NCBI GenBank assembly: GCA_946407495.1
Contig: CAMJOB010000009.1
Location: 1 to 36,890 of the forward strand
Length of the DNA: 36,890 nucleotides
Direction: 5' to 3'
Source of the DNA: an uncultured Bacillota bacterium
Lineage (GTDB): Bacteria > Bacillota_I > Bacilli_A > RF39 > UBA660
Every line of letters starts with the position of its first letter. The stretch's first letter is position 1. A model generated the notes under the pieces. It saw only the letters and a program-made list of their open reading frames with translations, did no database searches and was not told the origin of the DNA. Made by a program: the position numbers and the translations under genes. This document shows, piece by piece, positions 1 to 8,163 of the stretch.

Positions 1-1972
1 TAGATGGTCCTTCATCTATACGAGCATACTCCATACCTATGTGATTTGAATCATACGTTGTTCCTGCTCCACCAACTAATGAAGTACAACTACTAAATAT
101 ATCTGTAGGATTTGCCTTATCTAATACAAAATCTTCATTAGAATATATTTTTTCTAAAGCATAATTTCCAGAAAATAAACCACCCATATCAACTACATTT
201 GGAGTTTTAAAATTACTCAAATCAAGTTCTGTTAGAGCACTACAGTATGCAAACATGCCCCACATTGTTTCAACTTTTTCATTATTGAAGTCACCTAATA
301 TTAAAGATTCTAAATAGTAGTCATCATAGAACATACAATCCATCTCTGTTACATTTTTTGTATTAAAACTACTTATGTCAAGACTTAGTAATGACATACA
401 TTCCTCAAACATTCCTCTCATATTTGTAACATTTGATGTATCAAAATTATCAAGATAAATATGTTCTTTATATTCACAAGATGCAAACATTCTTCTCATA
501 TCTGTTACACTACTTGTATCTATTCTACTTAAATCAATAATTCCATCAGATAAATTATCATAGAACATACATGACATATTTTGAACTTTACTGGTGTCTA
601 AATGATTTAGATTAACATTTTCATAACCACTACATTTAGAATACATATATGACATATTAGTTACGTTACTTGTATCCATACCAAAAGTATTAATATCAAC
701 TGCGCTATAGCATGCCATGAACATATAACTCATATCTGTTACTTTGCTCGTTACTAGACTACTAACATCTATAGAAGATAATTTATTACAATAACTTAGT
801 AGTGTACTCATATTTGTAACATTACCAGTGTATAGACTCGTAAGATCTAATTCAGTTATTGTGCTATCATAATAGAACATAGCTTCCATTGTTGTAACAT
901 TTGTTGAATCAAATCCGCTTAAGTCTATTGATGTAAGTTTTGTTAACCAACTAAATAAAAATGATGAATCTGGATTTAAGAAAATTGTATCTGCTTCTGA
1001 GTAATAATAAATTGTATCTGTATCAAACCATACATATGACTTTATTTCAGAGTCATCTGTAGAGATTATATTATCTGCAGTTAAAGAATTTTTTACTGAA
1101 TTATATTGTTCTAGAGTTGCTTTTGAAAGATGAAGAATGTTTGTTCCTTTATCTTGGACATTATTATTCATTATTTTTTTTAATTCTTTTCCATAAGTCG
1201 AATAGTCATTATGAACAGCATATGTTAAATCTGCATTAGCAGCTAATTTATGCATTTGTAAGCATACATCAGATCCTGTTTTTATATGTGATACAGATTT
1301 TACTTTAACTTCATTATTAATTTTTATATTAAGAAGAAAACTATCTGCTTTTGTAGTAAACGGAATAGTTATGCTTATAGTTAGGGCTAATAATAATGAG
1401 TAATGCGCATATTTTTTTCCTCTAATAAATAATATTACGAATACTATAACTGATAAGAAGAACATTAATATTGAAATAAGAACTGGATCTGCAGTATTAG
1501 CATTTAATGTGATAGGTAGTACATGTCCTTCTGCATAATGAACGGCAAAATTAACTGGATTATTAGTTAAATTATTTGATGATGCAGCTTTTACATATAC
1601 TGCTTTTATGTGGAATGAGTCAGTTGCTCCTGCCGCAATTACTTTTCCACTACTATCAGGATATTCATACTTTATATTTTCTGAAGTATTATCATCTACT
1701 ATTTCTTTAATAGTTACGTCATCTTCACTATTATTTTTAACTGTTACTTCATAATTAATAAAGTCTCCTACTTTGTTAAAAAACATAGTATTATCTACTT
1801 CATTATTTGATGAATCTAGTTTTTCTATTCCTACTGAAGTAGATTTTTCTGATACATCTACTCCTTCTAAAGACAAGAAATTACCTTCTGCTTTAACATT
1901 TAAAAACGGAATAATCATTATTAACAAAGCAAATAAGCAAATTGTAGATATAATTGTAATACTCTTTTTCAT
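1..1972 (-). CDS. BspA-like (DUF285) leucine-rich-repeat surface protein, 3' end cut by the window edge
   Basis: 657 codons are open from an ATG at 1972 to the left edge, with no stop, so the C-terminus is missing. An N-terminal signal peptide (about residues 1-28) is followed by an ectodomain to about residue 155. Two closely spaced hydrophobic segments come next (about 163-182 and 187-205), separated by RGKK. From about residue 335 there are roughly a dozen repeats of about 25 residues of the form LDLSxFDTSNVTNMxxMF, the hallmark of the BspA/DUF285 family. The last residues (ARIDEGPS) fit the usual end of the repeat block. Family members are secreted or surface adhesins of gut and oral bacteria; the ligand cannot be inferred. 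The start is supported by a GGGAGAG Shine-Dalgarno about 6 bases upstream and a good promoter. The double hydrophobic segment inside the protein is unusual. Confidence 0.88.
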   Translation of the reverse strand, partial: MKKSITIISTICLFALLIMIIPFLNVKAEGNFLSLEGVDVSEKSTSVGIEKLDSSNNEVDNTMFFNKVGDFINYEVTVKNNSEDDVTIKEIVDDNTSENIKYEYPDSSGKVIAAGATDSFHIKAVYVKAASSNNLTNNPVNFAVHYAEGHVLPITLNANTADPVLISILMFFLSVIVFVILFIRGKKYAHYSLLLALTISITIPFTTKADSFLLNIKINNEVKVKSVSHIKTGSDVCLQMHKLAANADLTYAVHNDYSTYGKELKKIMNNNVQDKGTNILHLSKATLEQYNSVKNSLTADNIISTDDSEIKSYVWFDTDTIYYYSEADTIFLNPDSSFLFSWLTKLTSIDLSGFDSTNVTTMEAMFYYDSTITELDLTSLYTGNVTNMSTLLSYCNKLSSIDVSSLVTSKVTDMSYMFMACYSAVDINTFGMDTSNVTNMSYMYSKCSGYENVNLNHLDTSKVQNMSCMFYDNLSDGIIDLSRIDTSSVTDMRRMFASCEYKEHIYLDNFDTSNVTNMRGMFEECMSLLSLDISSFNTKNVTEMDCMFYDDYYLESLILGDFNNEKVETMWGMFAYCSALTELDLSNFKTPNVVDMGGLFSGNYALEKIYSNEDFVLDKANPTDIFSSCTSLVGGAGTTYDSNHIGMEYARIDEGPS

Positions 1973-1997
1973 ACACTACTCTCCCTATTATATTTAT

Positions 1998-2026
1998 ATT
2001 TTATAATTAATTGGATATATAGTCAA
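1998..2026 (-). promoter_or_regulatory. Probable sigma-A promoter of the BspA-like gene
   Basis: Read on the minus strand: a TTGACT -35 box (2026-2021), a 17-base spacer and a TAAAAT -10 box (2003-1998), ending about 25 bases before the start codon at 1972. It lies just downstream of the dut terminator, so the BspA-like gene is probably its own transcription unit. Confidence 0.6.
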
Positions 2027-2032
2027 TATAAC

Positions 2033-2056
2033 AAAAAAGAGAGACATAAGTCTCTC
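2033..2056 (-). terminator. Rho-independent terminator of the nrdD-nrdG-dut operon
   Basis: The minus strand forms a 7-bp GAGAGAC/GTCTCTC stem with a four-base loop followed by six T residues, starting 3 bases after the dut stop codon. Confidence 0.85.
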
Positions 2057-2058
2057 AT

Positions 2059-2520
2059 TTATTTTTTATCTGTAGAACCAAAGCCTCCAGTTCTTGTTCC
2101 TTCTGCTTTGTCATTATCAACAGTTAAGTATTTTTGGAATACTACTTGTCCGATGACATCACCTTTTTTTACTTCAATATCATGATCACTACAATTGAAG
2201 TATGCAAAATAGAAATGTCCATCGTTATCTGGATTACCATAATAGTCAGAATCAATCAATCCTACACTATTTGCCATTAAGAATCCTTTTTTAGGTCCAC
2301 TACTTCTATTTAATAGTAAGAAGCATTCATCTTCTCCACAATAAGCTTTTAATCCTGTTGGGATTAGTGTTGGTTTAATTCCTGGTGTAAATTTAGGAAT
2401 TACTATATCCTCAGCTGCTTCTACATCATATCCAGCAGAATGTGCAGTTTTTCTTACTGGTATATGTATATCTTTGTCTTCATACCCCTTTGCGATTTCA
2501 AATCCTCTTTGTTTTTTCAT
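2059..2520 (-). CDS. dut: dUTP diphosphatase (dUTPase)
   Basis: 153 residues, a normal length for the trimeric dUTPase family, which hydrolyses dUTP to dUMP and pyrophosphate. This keeps uracil out of DNA and supplies dUMP for thymidylate synthesis in the cytoplasm. All five family motifs are visible: AGYDVEA (29-35), NRSSGPKKG (71-79), GLIDSDYYGN (87-96) with the catalytic aspartate, KKGDVIGQVVFQKY (118-131), and the C-terminal RTGGFGST (143-150) that closes over the substrate. The start ATG overlaps the nrdG stop by 4 bases (ATGA) behind a strong GAGGAGG ribosome site, so it is translationally coupled as the last gene of the nrdD-nrdG-dut operon. A terminator follows directly. Confidence 0.96.
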   Translation of the reverse strand: MKKQRGFEIAKGYEDKDIHIPVRKTAHSAGYDVEAAEDIVIPKFTPGIKPTLIPTGLKAYCGEDECFLLLNRSSGPKKGFLMANSVGLIDSDYYGNPDNDGHFYFAYFNCSDHDIEVKKGDVIGQVVFQKYLTVDNDKAEGTRTGGFGSTDKK

Positions 2521-3026
2521 GCTTCCTCCTCGTATAATACAACTTTATTTTTCTTTAATGATTTTTGTACATCTATTACTCTTTGATTAGATGAACCCTT
2601 CCATTTTAAATTAGGATTCCTTAGTTCATCTTTAAATTGTCCATCTACTAATACATCTAAGTATTTAGCTATTTCTTTATCTTTTATATATTCATCAAAT
2701 AGAAATCCTGACCATGACCATATTGTTTTATCTGGATATTTTTCTTTAAAGCGACGTGCTAATTCTGTAGTGGCTTCAATGTTTTTTGGATGCATTGGTT
2801 CACCACCTAGAATTGATAATCCTTTAATATGATCTGGACTAGCTAGGTCTAATATTTCATTTATTGTGTCTTCAGTAAATTCATTTCCTGTATCAAATTC
2901 CCATGTTTCTGGATTAAAACAGTTTTTACAGTGAAAAGCACAACCTTGAAAAAAGATGGATACCCTGACACCAGGTCCATTGGATATATCCATCTTTCTT
3001 ATCTTATTGTAATAATGCTTAGGCAT
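2517..3026 (-). CDS. nrdG: Anaerobic ribonucleoside-triphosphate reductase activating protein
   Basis: 169 residues. This radical-SAM activase uses a [4Fe-4S] cluster and S-adenosylmethionine to install the glycyl radical on NrdD. The cluster motif CAFHCKNC (CxxxCxxC, about residues 29-36) is present, preceded by NGPGVRVSIFFQG and followed by NPETW, typical of NrdG. SILGGEP is the glycine-rich SAM-binding element. The gene overlaps the end of nrdD by 8 bases with no strong ribosome site, so translation probably depends on ribosomes finishing nrdD. It overlaps dut by 4 bases downstream. Length and motifs are normal. Confidence 0.95.
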   Translation of the reverse strand: MPKHYYNKIRKMDISNGPGVRVSIFFQGCAFHCKNCFNPETWEFDTGNEFTEDTINEILDLASPDHIKGLSILGGEPMHPKNIEATTELARRFKEKYPDKTIWSWSGFLFDEYIKDKEIAKYLDVLVDGQFKDELRNPNLKWKGSSNQRVIDVQKSLKKNKVVLYEEEA

Positions 3027-5208
3027 CTTTATTATCTAAGTGAATTACTCTTTCTTTAATTTCTTGGGTTCTACCTTTATTCCAGAAATTACTTCCGATA
3101 TAACCACAAGTTCTTCTAGCTACATTTAATTTAGCATGATCTCTATTTCCACAATTTGGACAATACCATTCTAATTTATCATCAATTAAGATTTCTCCAG
3201 TGTAACCACACTCTTGGCAATAATCACTCTTAGTATTTAATTCTGCATACATAATGTTGTCATAGATAAATTTAATAACTTCCATTACTGAATCTAAGTT
3301 ATTTGTTAAGTTTGCAGTTTCAATATAAGAGATTGCTCCACCTGGAGATAATTTTTGGAATTCAGATTCTAATTTTAACTTAGTAAAAGCATCGATTTCT
3401 TCAAATACTGGTACGTGATATGAGTTAGTAATATAATCTCTATCAGTAATACCTTTAATAACTCCGAATCTTTCTCTTAAGCATTTAGCAAATTTATATG
3501 TAGTAGATTCAATTGGTGTTCCATATACGGAATAATCAATATCCTCTGCTTCTTTCCATTTTTTACATGCATCATTTAATCTTTGCATTACTGCAAGACC
3601 AAATTCTTTACCCTTTCCATTATCTGTATGAGAGTGTCCTGTCATATATTTAACACACTCATATAGTCCTGCATATCCTAGAGATATTGTTGAGTACCCA
3701 TGGTGTAATAAATCATGAATACTTTCTCCTTTTTCTAGTCTTGCAAGCGCTCCATGTTGCCATAGAATTGGTGCGGCATCAGAAGTAACTTTACTTAATC
3801 TCTTATGTCTTGCTTGTAATCCTCTATGACATAATTCTAGTCTTTCATCTAGAATTTGCCAGAAGTCATCCATATCTTTTGATGAAGATAATGCAACATC
3901 AACTAAGTTAATAGTTACAACACCTTGATTGAAACGACCATAGTATTTTCCTACACCCTCTTTGTAGTTCTTTGCTTTGGCGATGTTTCCTAGAGATATT
4001 GATCTATCTGGTGTTAAGAATGAACGGCATCCCATACATGGATAACATTCTCCTACACCATATTCATTTATCTTAAGTTCTTTCATTACTTTTTCTGAAA
4101 TGTAGTCTGGTACCATTCTTTTAGCAGTACATTCGGCAGCAAGTTTTGTTAAATAATAATATTTTCCTTTTGGATTAATATTATCTTCTTCTAGAATATA
4201 TAGAAGCTTAGGGAATGCAGGGGTAATGTAAACACCTTTTTCATTTTTCATTCCCTCAATTCTTTGTTTTAATACTTCTTCAATGATCATAGCTAATTCT
4301 TCTTTGTATTCATCTGTCTCATTTAAATACATAGCAACGCTTAAGAATGGTGCTTGACCATTTGTAGTAGTCATTGAATTTATTTGATATTGGAAAGTTT
4401 GTACACCATCTGTGATTTCTTTCTTTAAATCTTCTTCTACAAACTTTTCAACTTGTTCTTTAGTTAATTTACGTTTCTTATATCTTTTCTCATAGAACTC
4501 ACGTGAAGCTCTTACGAATGGAGCTAAGTGTGTCAATGTAATTGTAACTCCTCCGTATTGAGCTGAGTTTACGGCAGTAATCAATTGAGTAGCAATAGTC
4601 ATAGCAGTTAAGAATCTATGAGGCTTTTCAATCATTACTCCATTAATATTTGTACCATTTTGTAACATATCTTCTAGATTTATTAAGTCACAATTATGTA
4701 GTGCATTTTGTGCAAAATAGTCAGCATCATGGAAATGGATAATTCCATCATCATGTGCTTTTACGATATCTTCTGGAAGTAAAAATCTTCTAGTAATATC
4801 AGTTGATGTAATACCTGCTAAGTAGTCTCTTTGTGTTGTTACTACTCTAGCGTTCTTATTAGAGTTTTCAGTATTCCAATATTCACTTTCCCCATCAATT
4901 AGTTCTTTGATTGCTAAATCTGTAGTATTACTACGACGTACTAGTTCTCTAGTATAGCGATACGTAATGTAATGTTTGGCTAAGTTATATTTACCTATAG
5001 CCATAAGTTTCATCTCGATGATATCTTGGATGTCTTCTACCAAGATACGTTTTTTACCAAGACGTTCAATGTACTTGATAATGTTTTTGATTTGAACAGC
5101 AGATGCACGATCTTCTTCTTCAACCTCGGCATTGGCTTTCTCAATTGCTTGTTCAATCTTCTCTGGGCAATAATCGACCATATGCCCATCTCTCTTGATT
5201 ACCTTCAT
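3019..5208 (-). CDS. nrdD: Anaerobic (class III) ribonucleoside-triphosphate reductase
   Basis: 729 residues. The enzyme reduces ribonucleoside triphosphates to deoxyribonucleotides under anoxia by glycyl-radical chemistry. An ATP-cone allosteric domain occupies about residues 1-90 (starting VIKRDG). The catalytic barrel carries the active-site cysteine region CYPCMGCRSF. A C-terminal zinc site is formed by CQECG and CPNCG. The glycyl-radical motif RTCGYIG puts the radical glycine at about residue 702. The start follows a GAGGGAGAG ribosome site. It is the first gene of the nrdD-nrdG-dut operon and is divergent from a Crp/Fnr-family regulator with a palindrome in the shared upstream region. 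I saw no NrdR-box pair in the 120-base upstream region, so the palindrome is the more likely control site. Confidence 0.97.
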   Translation of the reverse strand: MKVIKRDGHMVDYCPEKIEQAIEKANAEVEEEDRASAVQIKNIIKYIERLGKKRILVEDIQDIIEMKLMAIGKYNLAKHYITYRYTRELVRRSNTTDLAIKELIDGESEYWNTENSNKNARVVTTQRDYLAGITSTDITRRFLLPEDIVKAHDDGIIHFHDADYFAQNALHNCDLINLEDMLQNGTNINGVMIEKPHRFLTAMTIATQLITAVNSAQYGGVTITLTHLAPFVRASREFYEKRYKKRKLTKEQVEKFVEEDLKKEITDGVQTFQYQINSMTTTNGQAPFLSVAMYLNETDEYKEELAMIIEEVLKQRIEGMKNEKGVYITPAFPKLLYILEEDNINPKGKYYYLTKLAAECTAKRMVPDYISEKVMKELKINEYGVGECYPCMGCRSFLTPDRSISLGNIAKAKNYKEGVGKYYGRFNQGVVTINLVDVALSSSKDMDDFWQILDERLELCHRGLQARHKRLSKVTSDAAPILWQHGALARLEKGESIHDLLHHGYSTISLGYAGLYECVKYMTGHSHTDNGKGKEFGLAVMQRLNDACKKWKEAEDIDYSVYGTPIESTTYKFAKCLRERFGVIKGITDRDYITNSYHVPVFEEIDAFTKLKLESEFQKLSPGGAISYIETANLTNNLDSVMEVIKFIYDNIMYAELNTKSDYCQECGYTGEILIDDKLEWYCPNCGNRDHAKLNVARRTCGYIGSNFWNKGRTQEIKERVIHLDNKDA

Positions 5209-5273
5209 ATTCTCTCTCCCTCATATTTTTAAAAATTACGATTTCATTTTAGCAATTTTCTAATAAAATGTAT

Positions 5274-5289
5274 TGTTGCATTTGCAACA
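5274..5289. promoter_or_regulatory. Candidate Crp/Fnr-type operator between nrdD and its divergent regulator
   Basis: A perfect inverted repeat, TGTTGCA-TT-TGCAACA, which can also be read as TGTTG-N6-CAACA. That has the 5-6-5 half-site geometry of CRP sites (TGTGA-N6-TCACA). It overlaps TTGCAA, the probable -35 box of the regulator gene. The same self-complementary hexamer sits 16 bases from a weak TATTAG on the nrdD side. The location next to a Crp/Fnr gene suggests autoregulation and control of nrdD; that is inference. Confidence 0.6.
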
Positions 5290-5310
5290 TTTTACATTAT
5301 TTGATATTAT
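5282..5310 (+). promoter_or_regulatory. Probable promoter of the Crp/Fnr-family regulator gene
   Basis: TTGCAA (5282-5287), a 17-base spacer and TATTAT (5305-5310), about 20 bases before the ATG at 5331. The -35 box lies inside the inverted repeat at 5274-5289, so a bound dimer would compete with RNA polymerase there. Confidence 0.5.
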
Positions 5311-5330
5311 TTTTTTAGAAGGTGATTTTT

Positions 5331-5960
5331 ATGGAAGATTTATTCACTAACATATCCCCTAAAAATAAAGGGAAATTACTACGTAGTCTTATGTCTCACT
5401 CAGTTATATACCCTAAGGGTGTAAACATACTGTCTAACATTCAAAGAGAGGATTTTATAGGTATAGTTGAAGCTGGTTCACTTGAAATAATATTCAATGA
5501 TTACAATGGAAATAGCGTTGTTTTAGACGAATTAGAAAAGAATGATATCTTTGGTAATCTTATTTCGTCTATTAACTCAGAAGATGCAGAATGTATTACT
5601 AAAGAGCCTACTAGAATAACCTATATTGACTATAATAATATTATTAATAGTGAGATTGTTAAGAATGATTATTACATTATTTTTGTTAAGAATTTGTTAA
5701 AGATTTTGGCAGATACTATGAATCAAAAAAATGAAAGAATTGAGATTTTAACTAAGAGAACTATACGTGATAAGTTACTTGAATATTTCAGATTATTATC
5801 CATAAAAAAAGGTTCTAAGATTTTTACTATTCCTAGAACTTATATTGATCTTGCATCATACTTATGTGTTGATAGAAGTGCTATGACACGTGAATTAAAA
5901 TATTTAAAAACAGAAGGTTTTATAAAAGTAAGTGGAAAAAGAGTTCAGTTATTATACTGA
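5331..5960 (+). CDS. Crp/Fnr-family transcriptional regulator
   Basis: 209 residues from the ATG at 5331. An in-frame GTG at 5322 directly abuts the AGAAGG ribosome site, so the ATG 8 bases after that site is preferred. The N-terminal part (to about residue 115) fits a cyclic-nucleotide-binding-like beta-roll. A long dimer helix follows, then a winged helix-turn-helix near IDLASYLCVDRSAMTRELK and a wing region (TEGFIKVSGKRV). Only two cysteines are present and neither forms an N-terminal cluster, so an Fnr-type [4Fe-4S] oxygen sensor is unlikely; the effector is unknown. It is divergent from nrdD with an inverted repeat between them, suggesting control of anaerobic dNTP synthesis. The 3' end forms part of a bidirectional terminator. 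Confidence 0.85.
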   Translation: MEDLFTNISPKNKGKLLRSLMSHSVIYPKGVNILSNIQREDFIGIVEAGSLEIIFNDYNGNSVVLDELEKNDIFGNLISSINSEDAECITKEPTRITYIDYNNIINSEIVKNDYYIIFVKNLLKILADTMNQKNERIEILTKRTIRDKLLEYFRLLSIKKGSKIFTIPRTYIDLASYLCVDRSAMTRELKYLKTEGFIKVSGKRVQLLY

Positions 5961-5968
5961 ACTCTTTT
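5936..5968. terminator. Bidirectional terminator between convergent genes
   Basis: A 9-bp stem GAGTTCAGT/ACTGAACTC (5941-5949 and 5956-5964) with a 6-base loop, flanked by A residues on the left and T residues on the right, so it can stop transcription in both directions. The stem contains the stop codon of the Crp/Fnr gene and lies just past the stop of the convergent membrane-protein gene. Confidence 0.8.
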
Positions 5969-8129
5969 ATTTTTTCTTTATTTCTTTGTATGTTACAAAT
6001 CCAATGATTCCAAGTCCACCTACTAATAAGTATAGTGAGAATGGTATTTCTGACCATAGACTTCTTAATTGGAATATTATGTTTACAATAGTTACAACAA
6101 TACCTGCTTTAAATAGGATTGATAAGTCTTCTCTACTAAATCCTAAAGCAATTAATAGAATACCTACTAGACCTACATATATTGCGACTACTATATCTGT
6201 TGTGAATATTACTTGTACTAAGATAAATAATAATCCGGCAATAATAATTCCATTACGATCACCGTTTTTATTACCAAAGAAGTATTTAACAATTAAATAT
6301 AATCCATATAATTCAATTATATTTACACATACTAGTTTGAAACTTGTATTATCAAATAATTGATTTACTTCTGCGATTAATGGTAATAGTATTGCGAAAT
6401 CACCAATTGTTTTAAGTCTTGGTTCGTCTCTAAAGATATAAGTTAATATTGCATATATAGCAATAACAACTAGTGGATTAATTAACTTAATACTTGTATA
6501 GTCGTTAAATGAAATTATAGCTAGATAGATATCTGCTAGTAATAGTAAATATAAGAATATAGTTTTTGGATATTTTTCTTCTGGAATACTATTCATAAAC
6601 ATATAACCTATTGGTAATGTAGATATTAATTGTACTAAACCATTTCTCTCTCCTAAGTTTATAAAGTATAGTACTGCAAATGAAATAATTGCTCCTACAA
6701 AATAACCTACTTTACCTTCTCTATAAGTAAATTTATGCAGTATTGCATAAATAATTAATAAGTATGTAAAAGCATATGCATAAGAAATATATCCTATGTG
6801 TTGATTAATATAATTAGTTAAACCAATTGTTAAAATAAAGATTGCGAATGGTCTAGCTAAATCATCAAATCTACTCTTCTTAAAGTCTTTTGAATCAAGT
6901 TCTCCTAATAGATTTCCTAATAAATAGAAGCATCCAATTAATGCTGGTTGGAAATCATTAATATCTAAAGCTATGATAAATACGATAAATGTTAGAATAC
7001 CATGTATTATTTGATTACATGTATTCATAGCATCATCATCACTTATTATTTTAAATCTAGTTACTAATGTTTGAATAAGTGATAATCCAACAATTAATAT
7101 TGGTGCATAATCTGTTTCTAATGAAATAGTAGTAAATATTATTGCAATATAACTTGTTATTAAAGCACCAATTGAGTAAGCTCTTTCTTTATTACGAATG
7201 GATAAATAATTAGTATTTACTACGTTAACAGCACTTGCCATAATCATTGATACTAATTCTTGTTCTGCACTTGCACCAATTAATAATACTGGGAAGATAT
7301 AACTAATAATTCTATTAAATTTAGATAATGAACTTTCTTCTTTTAGAACTATGTTAAAGATAAATGCTAGTGTTGAGAACGCTAATACCTTGTTAGTATC
7401 AGATACACCAGATGCTAATAATAAATAATTAGCCCCTAGAAGAACACTTGTATATGCAACATATACTAATCCTTCTTGTTTATACTTAGCATAAGAAATA
7501 ACTGTTAATATTGATAAATAGAAATATGTAATAGCATAAGCTAAATCTGATTGTTCTCCTACATATGTTATTTCAGGTCCAAATAATCCGTAATAACACA
7601 TTCCAATACATACAGCAAAGAAGAATGACATACTAAGTACATAGTACATAATAGATGTCTTTTTTATTTTTAATTTGTTTTCCGCAAAATAAGATAATCC
7701 TAAGAATAATAATCCTAATAATATTAAGACAACTAATTTAATTGGTAATGTAATCATTTCCCAATTAGTAGTTGCAAATAGTATTCCTGATATAAATACC
7801 ATTCCTACACCAAGCTTTAATAAAATATCTATCTTCTTCGACTCAGGATCTACTATTTCTTCTTGTTTCATAATATCGCCTTTAATATCAGTTACTGCAA
7901 GTAATAATAAAATACCTGAAATAAATGTAATAAAGAATGATACTATCGCAACCCCTGTTAGTAAATTTTTATTCTTTGCAACTGACTTTTCATCCATACC
8001 TAGTAATAGTATTAAAAATCCAAGTATTAAAGCAATTAAACCATACACTTGAAATACTGAAGTACAATAAATACCTATTACTAAGTTAATAATTCCAGAT
8101 GCAATAATAAATAACTTATTTCTATTCAT
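5967..8129 (-). CDS. Large polytopic membrane protein, DUF2157-like
   Basis: 720 residues, very hydrophobic, with roughly 18-20 predicted transmembrane segments and few soluble loops. The longest charged loop (about residues 88-105, MKQEEIVDPESKKID) separates a short three-helix N-terminal block from the main block. LLKLGVGMVFISGILFATTN followed by W (about 105-125) resembles the start of DUF2157 predicted membrane proteins, but this is pattern memory and not a firm assignment. No catalytic motif was recognised. An AAAGAGGTG ribosome site precedes the ATG. It lies 34 bases after ispH on the same strand and is probably the last gene of the five-gene operon beginning at 11891. Function unknown; a role in the envelope is plausible only from the topology. 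Confidence 0.75.
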   Translation of the reverse strand: MNRNKLFIIASGIINLVIGIYCTSVFQVYGLIALILGFLILLLGMDEKSVAKNKNLLTGVAIVSFFITFISGILLLLAVTDIKGDIMKQEEIVDPESKKIDILLKLGVGMVFISGILFATTNWEMITLPIKLVVLILLGLLFLGLSYFAENKLKIKKTSIMYYVLSMSFFFAVCIGMCYYGLFGPEITYVGEQSDLAYAITYFYLSILTVISYAKYKQEGLVYVAYTSVLLGANYLLLASGVSDTNKVLAFSTLAFIFNIVLKEESSLSKFNRIISYIFPVLLIGASAEQELVSMIMASAVNVVNTNYLSIRNKERAYSIGALITSYIAIIFTTISLETDYAPILIVGLSLIQTLVTRFKIISDDDAMNTCNQIIHGILTFIVFIIALDINDFQPALIGCFYLLGNLLGELDSKDFKKSRFDDLARPFAIFILTIGLTNYINQHIGYISYAYAFTYLLIIYAILHKFTYREGKVGYFVGAIISFAVLYFINLGERNGLVQLISTLPIGYMFMNSIPEEKYPKTIFLYLLLLADIYLAIISFNDYTSIKLINPLVVIAIYAILTYIFRDEPRLKTIGDFAILLPLIAEVNQLFDNTSFKLVCVNIIELYGLYLIVKYFFGNKNGDRNGIIIAGLLFILVQVIFTTDIVVAIYVGLVGILLIALGFSREDLSILFKAGIVVTIVNIIFQLRSLWSEIPFSLYLLVGGLGIIGFVTYKEIKKK

Positions 8130-8163
8130 AACGACACCTCTTTATTCTATAAAAATTATATCA

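Noticed and set aside
5322-5330. GTG start for the Crp/Fnr gene
   Set aside because: The GTG immediately follows the AGAAGG ribosome site with no spacing; the ATG at 5331 is correctly spaced.
5209-5330. NrdR-box control of nrdD
   Set aside because: No pair of NrdR-type boxes could be found in the upstream region; only the Crp/Fnr-type inverted repeat stands out.
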